A stretch of 15,898 nucleotides of DNA, from the NCBI GenBank assembly GCA_900549645.1, contig URPD01000046.1, positions 1-15,898 on the forward strand, written 5' to 3'. The position numbers were made by a program, and so were the translations under genes. Position 1 is the stretch's first letter, and the number at the start of each line of letters is the position of its first letter. Positions 9,601-15,374 of this stretch are shown here, piece by piece. Under the pieces are notes generated by a model. That model worked only from the letters and a program-made list of their open reading frames with translations. It searched no databases and had not been told where the DNA came from. The stretch is from an uncultured Eubacteriales bacterium (GTDB taxonomy: Bacteria; Bacillota; Clostridia; Oscillospirales; Oscillospiraceae).

Positions 9601-10186
9601 GCCAAGCTTCCGCACCCCGGACTTCGGCAAGGTGAACCGCCCGGCCACGGGCGCGGAGCGCGGCGTGGCGACGCATCTGGTGCTGCAATACATGGATTTC
9701 TCAAAAACCGGCAGCATCACGGAGATAAACCGCGAGATCGCGCGGCTTGAGGAGGAGAAATTCATCACGTCGCGCGAGGCTGAGGCCGTCGACGCAGAGG
9801 CGATAGACAGGCTGTTCCGTTCGACGCTGGGGCGGCGTATGCTCGCGGCAAAGAATATGCGCAGGGAGTTCAAATTCTCGCTGCTGGTCGGCGCGGACGA
9901 GGTGTTCGGCGCGGCGGCGGGCGAACAGGTGCTGCTTCAGGGCGTTGTGGACTGCTGCATTGAGGAGGACGGCGAGCTTGTCATAATCGACTACAAGACC
10001 GATCGCGTCCGCGGCGCCGCGGTCGAGCGGCGCGCCGAGACCTACGCCGGGCAGCTGCGCGCGTACGCCGCGGCGATGGAGTGCATAACCGGAAAAACGG
10101 TTCGGGAGTGCGCGCTGTATTTCCTTGCGGCGGGCAGGACCGTGACAGTCCCGCTGAAAACGAGGAAATCTGAGGAAAATTCTTAA
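6665..10186 (+). CDS. addA: ATP-dependent helicase/nuclease subunit A (AddA)
   Basis: The AddA subunit, a UvrD/Rep superfamily 1A helicase fused to a RecB-type nuclease, working with AddB on broken DNA ends. Numbered from the ATG at 6665, motifs run in order: Q-motif Gln10, Walker A AGAGSGKT (25-32), FTRAAAGELRGRI (Ia), DEYQD (398-402, Walker B), VGDVKQSIYRFR (III), LRENFRSRREVL (IV), SIHKSKGLEFPVVFL (V), LLYVALTRPKERL (VI). The nuclease follows with D1109-Y-K1111 and Q1130-x3-Y1134. An ATG also occurs at 6659, but AGGGGAG (6651-6657) is only 1 nt from it and 7 nt from 6665, which favours 6665. It overlaps addB by 8 nt. The length (1173 aa) is slightly below that of B. subtilis AddA. There is no terminator hairpin before the rpmE promoter. 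Confidence 0.95.
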   Translation: MAEFKPTASQAAAIRARGSAVLVSAGAGSGKTRVLTERLMGYITDAEHPVDIDSFLIITFTRAAAGELRGRIMDEIANALAADPANKRLRRQSALCQKAQIGTIHSFCAALLREHCHACGLPPQFKIADDDRIAVMKSAALERVLDRYYENVDAHPGFALLADTVGAGRDDRRLGTLVLTLHDKMQCHARPEQWAAEQVALLGETGDDAAQTPWGREIIGRVKSMAEYWTAELERVLQAISAQEKIAAAYTDSIAATADQLRELRRCLDLGWDRARACLPITYPALGRLAKSPDPALSELAKNRRTACKKATEKIEDMLYSDSEKLLSELRLTTPAMTALLALTLDFAGELTKDKRRAGLVDYGDLEHISVRLLTNEDGSPSALARQLSARYTEIMVDEYQDVSRVQDEIFRAISKDGKNLFMVGDVKQSIYRFRLADPGIFTEKYLSYADCDIAAPGEPRRIMLRENFRSRREVLDAANAVFGLCMSRELGDIDYDEAAALKCGASYEGEAPKPELRLIELPRGGGDEDSPDKTELEAQYIASRIRELIDARTEVSGRGGMRPLEYGDIAILLRSANSIGGVYRNSLVQQGIPVASVQGGGFFTSIEISTMMSLLAVIDNPYQDIPLIAVLRSPVFGFTADELSAIRAAGKRCDFYTALCAAAETDEKCAGFVRTLARFRAEAPDMSAAELTWRLCGELDMLAICSAMTDGEQRRANLLELVELSERFESSGYRGLHRFVLWLRRLAEKGQEPASGAASASAVQIMSIHKSKGLEFPVVFLCDTARRFNKRDSQDSVLVHPQLGLGPKLTDTKRRIEYPTLARHAIRLRLERETLSEELRLLYVALTRPKERLMVTGVVKDAEKTLAKAREAVTTPMAPEVLASAQSMLEWLIYSAIADGGQHIAMETAEPAAAAPVRAADAPVEGSDEGIIAELERKLSFEYPYADAVHLPSKVTATELKGRDTADEDAQSVAPKPAPSFRTPDFGKVNRPATGAERGVATHLVLQYMDFSKTGSITEINREIARLEEEKFITSREAEAVDAEAIDRLFRSTLGRRMLAAKNMRREFKFSLLVGADEVFGAAAGEQVLLQGVVDCCIEEDGELVIIDYKTDRVRGAAVERRAETYAGQLRAYAAAMECITGKTVRECALYFLAAGRTVTVPLKTRKSEENS

Positions 10187-10192
10187 AAATAC

Positions 10193-10221
10193 TTGCATTG
10201 CGCGCCGCACTGTGTTACAAT
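10193..10221 (+). promoter_or_regulatory. Extended -10 promoter of rpmE
   Basis: TTGCAT (10193-10198) and TACAAT (10216-10221) are separated by 17 bp, with a TG dinucleotide (10213-10214) one base upstream of the -10. This makes it an extended -10 promoter, as expected for a strongly expressed ribosomal protein gene. Transcription should start near 10228, leaving a leader of about 60 nt. GAGGAG (10275-10280) is the ribosome binding site, 8 nt from the start. Confidence 0.8.
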
Positions 10222-10288
10222 CTCTTTTGCGTCTTGTAACTATGCGTTCGCGCACAATCAAGGCAGCACATGACGAGGAGACAGAACC

Positions 10289-10489
10289 ATGAAGGAAGGA
10301 ATCCATCCTAAGTACGAGCAGACCACTATCAAGTGCGCTTGCGGCGCCGTCATCGAGACCGGCTCCACCAAGAAGAACATCACCGTTGAAATCTGCTCCA
10401 AGTGCCACCCCTTCTACACCGGCAAGCAGAAGCTGGTCGACACCAGCGGCCGTGTTGATAAGTTCAACAAGAAGTACGGCATCAAGTAA
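10289..10489 (+). CDS. rpmE: 50S ribosomal protein L31 (zinc-ribbon type)
   Basis: A 66-aa protein matching bacterial L31 along its whole length: MKEGIHPKY at the start, EICSKCHPFYTGKQ in the middle and GRVDKFNKKYGI at the end. The four zinc ligands C16, C18, C36 and C39 mark the zinc-containing (C+) paralogue rather than the zinc-free form made in zinc starvation. L31 sits at the intersubunit bridge on the large ribosomal subunit. Codon choice (ACC, ATC, AAG, GTC) is that of a highly expressed gene and differs from addA just upstream. It has its own promoter and terminator, so it is monocistronic. Confidence 0.97.
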   Translation: MKEGIHPKYEQTTIKCACGAVIETGSTKKNITVEICSKCHPFYTGKQKLVDTSGRVDKFNKKYGIK

Positions 10490-10496
10490 TTTGCTT

Positions 10497-10532
10497 ATGA
10501 CAAAGCCTGTGCACCGCACAGGCTTTTGTCAT
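10497..10532 (+). terminator. Intrinsic terminator of rpmE
   Basis: ATGACAAAGCCTGTGC pairs with GCACAGGCTTTTGTCAT across a 3-nt loop (ACC), with one bulged base. The GC core GCCTGTGC/GCACAGGC is followed directly by TTTTGT. It starts 8 nt after the rpmE stop. Confidence 0.85.
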
Positions 10533-10563
10533 GCGTACATTCAATTATCAAAATATACAAACC

Positions 10564-10589
10564 GCGCCGGGCAAATTCGTGCCCGGCGC
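10564..10589. repeat. GC-rich inverted repeat, possible second terminator or RNA hairpin
   Basis: GCGCCGGGCA and TGCCCGGCGC form a perfect 10-bp stem with a 6-nt loop, followed by ATAAAATTT. It lies after the rpmE terminator and before the promoter of the ABC operon, so it is probably not part of that operon's leader. It may be a backup terminator for rpmE read-through. Confidence 0.5.
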
Positions 10590-10593
10590 ATAA

Positions 10594-10614
10594 AATTTCA
10601 CAAAACGTGAAATT
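10594..10614. repeat. 8-bp inverted repeat upstream of the ABC-operon promoter
   Basis: AATTTCAC (10594-10601) and GTGAAATT (10607-10614) are perfect inverted arms around AAAAC. The repeat lies about 26 bp upstream of the -35 box of the ABC operon, a place where an activator or repressor dimer could bind. No regulator is identified. Confidence 0.4.
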
Positions 10615-10639
10615 GAGCAAATATTTATGCAAAATATGC

Positions 10640-10668
10640 TTGACTTTATTGAATAATCCTGCTATTAT
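10640..10668 (+). promoter_or_regulatory. Promoter of the ABC transporter-amidohydrolase operon
   Basis: TTGACT (10640-10645) and TATTAT (10663-10668) are separated by 17 bp. An A/T-rich tract lies upstream. The inverted repeat GAATAAT (10651-10657) / ATTATTC (10664-10670) covers the end of the spacer and the whole -10 box, so a repressor could bind there. Transcription should begin near 10675, about 68 nt before the start codon. Confidence 0.75.
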
Positions 10669-10742
10669 TCAGCATGTCAAGTGAATATTAATTCATTGCA
10701 GATAATAAAACAAAAAACAAGCATGGAAAAGAGGATTTTAAA

Positions 10743-11630
10743 ATGAAAAAGATAAGCAAGCTCGTATGCATCATCATGTGCATCGCAATGGTCGCGGCGC
10801 TGTGCGCCTGCGGCAGCAGCGCATCCACCCCGGCCGCTTCCGACGCTCCCGCGTCCGAGCCGCAGAACGCACTTGAGAAGATCAAGGCCGAAGGCGTTCT
10901 CACCGTTGCCCTGTCTCCGGACTTCTCCCCGATGGAGTTCGTTGACGCTTCCAAGTCCGGTCAGGAGCAGTACGTCGGCTTCGACGTGTCCCTCGCAAAG
11001 TACATCGCCGAGTATATCGGCGTTGACCTCACCATCGAGGCCATGAACTTCGATGCCTGCCAGACCGCGGTCTACACCGCATCAGTCCCGATGGCCATCT
11101 CCGGCTTCTCCTGGACTGAGGAGCGCGCCGAGAACTACAACATCTCCGATTACTACTACGCCGGAGACAACGAGACCGAGCAGGTTCTCCTCATCCGCTC
11201 CGCGGACGCCGACAAGTACAAGGCAGCCGAAGACTTCGCGGGTCTTGACGTAGGCGCGCAGAACGCCTCCCTCCAGATGCAGCTCGTCACCGAGCAGCTT
11301 ACCGATGCTAACCCCATCACCATCGGCGACATCGGCACCGGCGTTCTCGAACTCCAGAACGGCAACATAGAGGCTCTCGCAGTTGCGAAGGGCAATGCCA
11401 GCATGATAATCTCCTCCAACCCCGACCTCGCCATCTGCTCTTGGGAGTTTGACGTCAAGGCCGAGTACGAAGCAAACGTCGTTCTCGTGACCAAGGGCGA
11501 GGATGAGCTGCTTGCAGTTGTCAACGAGGCGCTTGCAAAGGCGTACGCCGACGGCCTGTACGGCGAGTGGTACAATGCGGCTGTCGAGCTTGCAAAGTCC
11601 GAAAACGCAACCGAAAAGACCATAGACTGA
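10743..11630 (+). CDS. ABC transporter solute-binding lipoprotein, family 3 (polar amino acid type)
   Basis: A 295-aa family 3 solute-binding protein that captures an amino-acid-like ligand outside the membrane and delivers it to the permease encoded next. A lipoprotein signal peptide ends in the lipobox L20-C-A-C23, so Cys23 should be lipidated. A Ser/Ala/Pro tether follows, and the binding domain begins with LEKIKAEGVLTVALSPDFSPMEF and GFDVSLAKYIAEYIG. ISGFSWTEER (119-128) matches the motif whose Arg holds the ligand alpha-carboxylate. In ALAVAKGNAS (211-220) the position usually occupied by the Asp that contacts the alpha-amino group reads as Ala215, and the usual VD before ISG is VP (Pro116). 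The ligand may therefore not be a free amino acid. GAGGA (10731-10735) is a good ribosome binding site, and codon use indicates high expression. Confidence 0.93.
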   Translation: MKKISKLVCIIMCIAMVAALCACGSSASTPAASDAPASEPQNALEKIKAEGVLTVALSPDFSPMEFVDASKSGQEQYVGFDVSLAKYIAEYIGVDLTIEAMNFDACQTAVYTASVPMAISGFSWTEERAENYNISDYYYAGDNETEQVLLIRSADADKYKAAEDFAGLDVGAQNASLQMQLVTEQLTDANPITIGDIGTGVLELQNGNIEALAVAKGNASMIISSNPDLAICSWEFDVKAEYEANVVLVTKGEDELLAVVNEALAKAYADGLYGEWYNAAVELAKSENATEKTID

Positions 11631-11649
11631 GCATAGACCCGAGCAGAAC

Positions 11650-11685
11650 GCAGCGGGATAGCGTAGAGATACGGTATCCCGCTGC
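11650..11685 (+). promoter_or_regulatory. Strong intercistronic stem-loop with a GAGA tetraloop
   Basis: GCAGCGGGATA (11650-11660) pairs with TATCCCGCTGC (11675-11685). After one G-G mismatch, CGTA pairs with TACG around a GAGA loop of the GNRA class. No T-tract follows (TTAAGTAAGC), so it is a poor terminator. Between a binding-protein gene and its permease gene it more likely protects the upstream message from 3' exonucleases, or partly attenuates transcription, so that more binding protein than permease is made. Confidence 0.75.
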
Positions 11686-11713
11686 TTAAGTAAGCACTGA
11701 CAGGAGTGGGAAA

Positions 11714-12397
11714 ATGAGCTTTATAAGCTTTGACAATATAATAAAGATACTCACAAAATACTGGGACAAGTTCCTGATAGACGGCGTGGGCTACACGCTG
11801 CTGCTCTCCGCAATAACGGTTTTCTTCGGCGCGATACTTGCGTCGCTGCTGGCGGGCATGAAGATGTCCCGCATCGCGCCGCTGCGCTGGCTCTCGGCGG
11901 CCTACATAGAGATAATCCGCGGCACTCCCATGCTGCTCCAGCTGTATTTCTTCTATTTCGCTCTGCCGAGCCTTATCCCGGCGCTCAACAAGCAGAAGTT
12001 CCTGTGCATCGCCATCGCGCTCGTGTGCAACAGCGCGGCCTACGTCTCCGAGGTCATCCGCTCCGGCATCAAATCCGTTGACGCGGGGCAGAGCGAGGCG
12101 GCGCGCAGTCTCGGCATGAGCAAGGCGCAGTGTCTCTGGCACGTTGTAATGCCGCAGGCGCTCAAGACCATCCTCCCCGCCCTCGGCAACGAGTTTATCA
12201 TGATAATCAAGGACACCTCGCTGGCGTCCACCTTCTTCATCGGCGACCTTATGACGCAGTACCTGCTTGTCAAGGGCGCGACCTACCTGCCGATCGAGCC
12301 GCTGGTCATCGTCGGCGTGATATACTTCCTGCTGACCTTCATCCTCAGCAAGCTGTTTGGACATTTTGAAAGGAAGATGAGCCGTGGAGACAAATAA
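11714..12397 (+). CDS. Polar amino acid ABC transporter permease
   Basis: A 227-aa inner-membrane permease of the HisM/GlnP family, expected to form a homodimer since only one permease gene is present. It has about five hydrophobic segments. Family signatures are IEIIRGTPMLLQLYFFYFALP (66-86) and the EAA loop that docks on the ATPase (EAARSLGMSKAQCLWHVVMPQA, 128-149), followed by KDTSLAS. AGGAG (11702-11706) lies 7 nt before the ATG. It is downstream of the binding-protein gene after an 83-nt gap holding a stem-loop, and its 3' end overlaps the ATPase gene by 14 nt. Confidence 0.94.
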   Translation: MSFISFDNIIKILTKYWDKFLIDGVGYTLLLSAITVFFGAILASLLAGMKMSRIAPLRWLSAAYIEIIRGTPMLLQLYFFYFALPSLIPALNKQKFLCIAIALVCNSAAYVSEVIRSGIKSVDAGQSEAARSLGMSKAQCLWHVVMPQALKTILPALGNEFIMIIKDTSLASTFFIGDLMTQYLLVKGATYLPIEPLVIVGVIYFLLTFILSKLFGHFERKMSRGDK

Positions 12398-13151
12398 TAA
12401 CGTTCTGATAAAGGTCACTGACCTGAAAAAGCATTTCAACAAGGGCGAGATAAAGGCGCTCGACGGCGTGAGTCTCGATATCTGCAAGGGCGACGTCATC
12501 GTCATCATCGGCCCCTCCGGCTCCGGCAAATCCACCTTCCTGCGCTCGCTGAACCTGCTTGAGCAGCCGACGAGCGGCAGCATAGTGTTTGACGGCGTGG
12601 ACATCACCAAGAAAAAGGACGCGCAGGGCAAGAAAATCGACCTCGACGAGCATCGCCGGAAGATGGGCATGGTGTTCCAGCATTTCAACCTCTTCCCGCA
12701 CAAGACGATAATGGGCAACATGACCATGGCTCCCGTGCTGGTCAAGCATATGCCGCAGGCCGACGCCGAGGCGAAGGCTCTCTCGCTTTTGCAGCGCGTG
12801 GGACTTGGAGACCGTGCGGACGCATATCCCGCGCAGCTCTCCGGCGGCCAGAAGCAGCGTGTTGCGATAGTGCGCGCGCTTGCGATGGAGCCTGACGTGA
12901 TGCTCTTCGACGAGCCGACTTCCGCGCTCGACCCCGAAATGGTCGGCGAGGTGCTGGACGTTATGAAGAATCTGGCCGAGACGGGCATGACGATGGTCGT
13001 CGTGACGCACGAGATGGGCTTCGCAAAGGAAGTAGGCAACCGCGTTGTGTTTATGGACGGGGGCAAGATCATCGAGCAGGGCAGCCCTGCCGACATCTTT
13101 GATAACCCGCAGAGCCCGCGTCTGAAGGACTTCTTGTCCAAGGTGCTGTGA
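12384..13151 (+). CDS. Polar amino acid ABC transporter ATP-binding protein
   Basis: A 255-aa cytoplasmic ATPase of the GlnQ/HisP group that powers the permease. All motifs are intact: Walker A GPSGSGKST (43-51), Q-loop Gln99 (VFQHFNLFPH), signature LSGGQ (152-156), Walker B VMLFDE (172-177), D-loop SALD (180-183) and switch His209. A 14-residue stretch around 76-89 (KKKDAQGKKIDLDE) fits the insertion common in this subfamily. The start is GTG at 12384, inside the permease gene, with AAGGA at 12370-12374. Its length matches the family, and its stop overlaps the hydrolase ATG by one base. Confidence 0.95.
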   Translation: METNNNVLIKVTDLKKHFNKGEIKALDGVSLDICKGDVIVIIGPSGSGKSTFLRSLNLLEQPTSGSIVFDGVDITKKKDAQGKKIDLDEHRRKMGMVFQHFNLFPHKTIMGNMTMAPVLVKHMPQADAEAKALSLLQRVGLGDRADAYPAQLSGGQKQRVAIVRALAMEPDVMLFDEPTSALDPEMVGEVLDVMKNLAETGMTMVVVTHEMGFAKEVGNRVVFMDGGKIIEQGSPADIFDNPQSPRLKDFLSKVL

Positions 13152-14590
13152 TGAGTGAGCTTAAAAATCTGGCGCTCGGCAGTGTCGACGAGAAATCGGC
13201 GCTGTTTGAGTCGGTAGCGAACAAGATATGGGATAACCCGGAGCTGTCGCTCAAGGAGTTCGGCGCGGCGAAGTTATACTGCGATACGCTGCGCGCCGAG
13301 GGCTTCGAGGTCGAGGAGAATATCTGCGGGATAAAGACCGCGTTCTCCGGCAAATTCGGCGAGGGCAAGCCGGTGATCGGCATCCTCGGCGAGTTCGACG
13401 CGCTGTCCGGCCTGTCGCAGACGGCGGGCGCGGAGGAATATGCTCCGCTTGTTCCCGGCGGCAGCGGTCACGGCTGCGGGCATAATCTGCTGGGCGCGGG
13501 TTCGCTTGCGGCGGCGGTAGCGGTGAAAGAGTATCTGGAGCTGAGCGGCAAGCCCGGCACGGTGATATATTTCGGCTGCCCCGGCGAAGAGGGCGGCGCG
13601 GGCAAGGCGTATATGGCGCGCGAGGGCGCGTGGTACGCGCTGGACGCGGCACTTACGTGGCACCCGTCGGACGTGAACCAGAACGCGACAGGTACGAACA
13701 ACTCCTGCATACAGGTGCTGTATAAATTCCACGGCAAAGCCGCCCACGCGGCGGGCGATCCGTATAACGGGCGCAGTGCGCTGGACGCGGTGGAGCTGAT
13801 GAACGTCGGCGTGCAGTTCCTGCGCGAGCATATGACCGAGGACTGCCGCATACATTACGCGATAACCGACGCGGGCGGCGTCTCGCCGAACGTCGTGCAG
13901 GCGGAGTCCGCGGTGCTGTACATGGTGCGCGCGAACAAGGTTGCCGATTCCGTGAAGCTTCAGGCGCGCGTGGACGATATTGCGAAGGGCGCGGCACTGA
14001 TGACCGGCACGAGCTACGACCGCGTGTTCATAGACGGCACGGCGGAGCTGCTGCCGAACTACACGCTGGAAAAGCTCATGCACAGCTGCTTTGAGGAGGT
14101 TGGCGTGCCGAAGTGCACCGCCGAGGAGCTGGAATACGCCGCCGCGCTGAAGGCGACATATCCTCCGGAGCGCGACGTACCTGGCATCGGTGCAAAGTTT
14201 GACGCCGGCATAGCCAAGCAGGTCAAGGTGCTGAGCGAAAACATGACCAAGCCCGTATACGATTTCCTCATGCCGCAGTATTCCGGCGAGGGCTTCCGTC
14301 CGGGCAGCACCGACGTCGGCGACGTGAGCTGGCAGACGCCGACCGCGCAGATAGAGGTTGCGGCGTGGCCCGCGGGCGTACCCGGACATTCGTGGCAGGT
14401 CGTCGCCTGCGGCAAGAGCAGCATGGCGCACAAGGCGATGCTTTGCGCGGGCAAGGTCATTGCGTCCGCCGCGATAGAGCTTCTGGAGCAGCCGGAGCTG
14501 CTGGAAAAGGCCAAGAGCGAATTCAAGGAGCGCTCGGCTTCGGGCTATGTGTGCCCCATAGAGCCGGACGCGGTTCCGATAGCGCTGTAA
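13151..14590 (+). CDS. M20D-family amidohydrolase, AbgB-like
   Basis: A 479-aa cytoplasmic metal-dependent amidohydrolase whose sequence tracks E. coli AbgB (p-aminobenzoyl-glutamate hydrolase subunit B, about 481 aa) from end to end. Shared blocks include GEFDALSGLSQ, GHGCGHNLLG, YFGCPGEEGG, DAALTWHP, AHAAGDPYNGRSALDAV, HYAITDAGGVSPNVVQAE, GAALMTGT, STDVGDVSW and a C-terminal YVCPI. Likely metal and catalytic residues are intact: Cys109, His111, Glu146/Glu147, His171 and His413. Family members cleave the amide of N-acyl or N-aroyl amino acids. A GTG immediately precedes the ATG (13148), but the ATG, overlapping the ATPase stop as TGATG, is preferred; AAGGTG (13140-13145) is the ribosome site. 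Being last in an ABC operon, it probably processes the imported substrate. No AbgA partner is present here. Confidence 0.9.
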   Translation: MSELKNLALGSVDEKSALFESVANKIWDNPELSLKEFGAAKLYCDTLRAEGFEVEENICGIKTAFSGKFGEGKPVIGILGEFDALSGLSQTAGAEEYAPLVPGGSGHGCGHNLLGAGSLAAAVAVKEYLELSGKPGTVIYFGCPGEEGGAGKAYMAREGAWYALDAALTWHPSDVNQNATGTNNSCIQVLYKFHGKAAHAAGDPYNGRSALDAVELMNVGVQFLREHMTEDCRIHYAITDAGGVSPNVVQAESAVLYMVRANKVADSVKLQARVDDIAKGAALMTGTSYDRVFIDGTAELLPNYTLEKLMHSCFEEVGVPKCTAEELEYAAALKATYPPERDVPGIGAKFDAGIAKQVKVLSENMTKPVYDFLMPQYSGEGFRPGSTDVGDVSWQTPTAQIEVAAWPAGVPGHSWQVVACGKSSMAHKAMLCAGKVIASAAIELLEQPELLEKAKSEFKERSASGYVCPIEPDAVPIAL

Positions 14591-14602
14591 GCTTATAAAG
14601 AG

Positions 14603-14648
14603 ACATCCGTGGATAAGAGCACAGTTGCTCTTACCCACGGATGTTTTT
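14603..14648 (+). terminator. Intrinsic terminator of the ABC-amidohydrolase operon
   Basis: ACATCCGTGGATAAGAGCA pairs with TGCTCTTACCCACGGATGT: a 19-bp stem with one mismatch and a CAGT loop, followed by five T (14644-14648). It begins 12 nt after the hydrolase stop. It lies between convergent genes, so it may also slow transcription from the lipoprotein gene on the other strand, although the T-tract is weaker in that direction. Confidence 0.88.
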
Positions 14649-14663
14649 ATGCGGTTCTGCGGC

Positions 14664-15323
14664 TCAGTAGCTTGAAAACGCAGTGAATTCCGGACGGACG
14701 TAATTTGCGCTGTCGGGTGTGCCGGAGATCGCGGTCAGTGCGCCGCCGCTGACGGAGTACAGCTCGCTGTCGGAGGAGTCCGCGCCGCTGGAGCCTTCAA
14801 ACGCGACGGTGTTGTCGCCGCACAGGTAGTACCGCGCGCGTTCGCGGCTCTGGAACAACTGCACGGGCGCGCCGTCTACGAGGGTGTACGCGTCGAAAAT
14901 CACCTTGTCGGTGAACTCGTCGCCGCTTATCTGGCCGATCAGCAGCTCGTTCACGCCGTCGCCGTCAAGATCGGCGAAGCAGTAGCCGACGCAGGCCGGT
15001 TTGTCCTCACCGGCGTAGATGCACAGGACGGACAGCCCGGCGCCCATCAGATCGCCCTCACCGGCGTTGGCGGCCAGCGCGTCGCGGTACGCGGTCAGGA
15101 CGGACGCATAAGCGGCGCTGTAATCGACTTCGGGCGCGGCGGTGACTTCCGGGGAAGCTTCGGGCACTTCCGTGACTTCGGGTGCTGGAGTCGCAGGCTC
15201 GGAAGTGCTTGCGGGAGCCTGAGTTGGAGCCGGAGTAACCGCGGCCGCGGGCTGAATGGCGCCGCAGGCGCAAAGCATACACAGCGACAGTATCGAGGCG
15301 ATTATTGCACAAGATTTTTTCAT
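14664..15323 (-). CDS. Putative secreted lipoprotein with proline-rich tether and calcium-binding-like loop
   Basis: A 219-aa protein of unknown function. It has a lipoprotein signal peptide with lipobox L17-C-A-C20, so it should be anchored on the outer face of the membrane. Residues 22-66 are a low-complexity Pro/Ala/Thr/Glu tether with PAPT, PATPAPEVTEVPEASPEV and similar repeats. The folded part (about 67-219) contains FADLDGDGVNELLIG, with Asp118, Asp120, Asp122 and Glu126 spaced as in EF-hand or VCBS/FG-GAP calcium loops. Two cysteine-bearing strands (VLCIYAGEDKPACVGYCF) precede it. Small lipoproteins of this build are common in gut Clostridia and often uncharacterised. AAAGGA at 15331-15336 lies 7 nt before the ATG. 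The gene is monocistronic and convergent with the ABC operon. Confidence 0.88.
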   Translation of the reverse strand: MKKSCAIIASILSLCMLCACGAIQPAAAVTPAPTQAPASTSEPATPAPEVTEVPEASPEVTAAPEVDYSAAYASVLTAYRDALAANAGEGDLMGAGLSVLCIYAGEDKPACVGYCFADLDGDGVNELLIGQISGDEFTDKVIFDAYTLVDGAPVQLFQSRERARYYLCGDNTVAFEGSSGADSSDSELYSVSGGALTAISGTPDSANYVRPEFTAFSSY

Positions 15324-15374
15324 AATTTTATCCTTTCTCTATTGTGTGACTTATAAGCGTTCCAACGGAATGCT

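Noticed and set aside
6545..9688. Very long open frame on the minus strand opposite addA
   Set aside because: It lies fully antisense to addA, which has all its helicase and nuclease motifs. The antisense product is Arg/His/Ala-rich with no recognisable domain. GC-rich codon bias leaves antisense frames open.
10187..10288. Possible riboswitch or L31 autoregulatory leader upstream of rpmE
   Set aside because: The region is filled by the promoter and a leader of about 60 nt in which no clear stem-loop or known leader pattern could be traced by eye.
10669..10742. T-box or other riboswitch in front of the amino-acid-type ABC operon
   Set aside because: From the predicted transcription start to the ATG is only about 68 nt of A/T-rich sequence with no T-box core or terminator hairpin.
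11156..13141. Minus-strand 661-codon open frame across the ABC transporter genes
   Set aside because: It runs antisense through three genes with intact family motifs and crosses their intergenic hairpin; it shows no coherent protein features.
13274..14638. Minus-strand 454-codon open frame opposite the amidohydrolase
   Set aside because: The plus strand clearly encodes an AbgB-like enzyme with all metal ligands; the antisense frame is Arg/His/Ala-rich with no domain.
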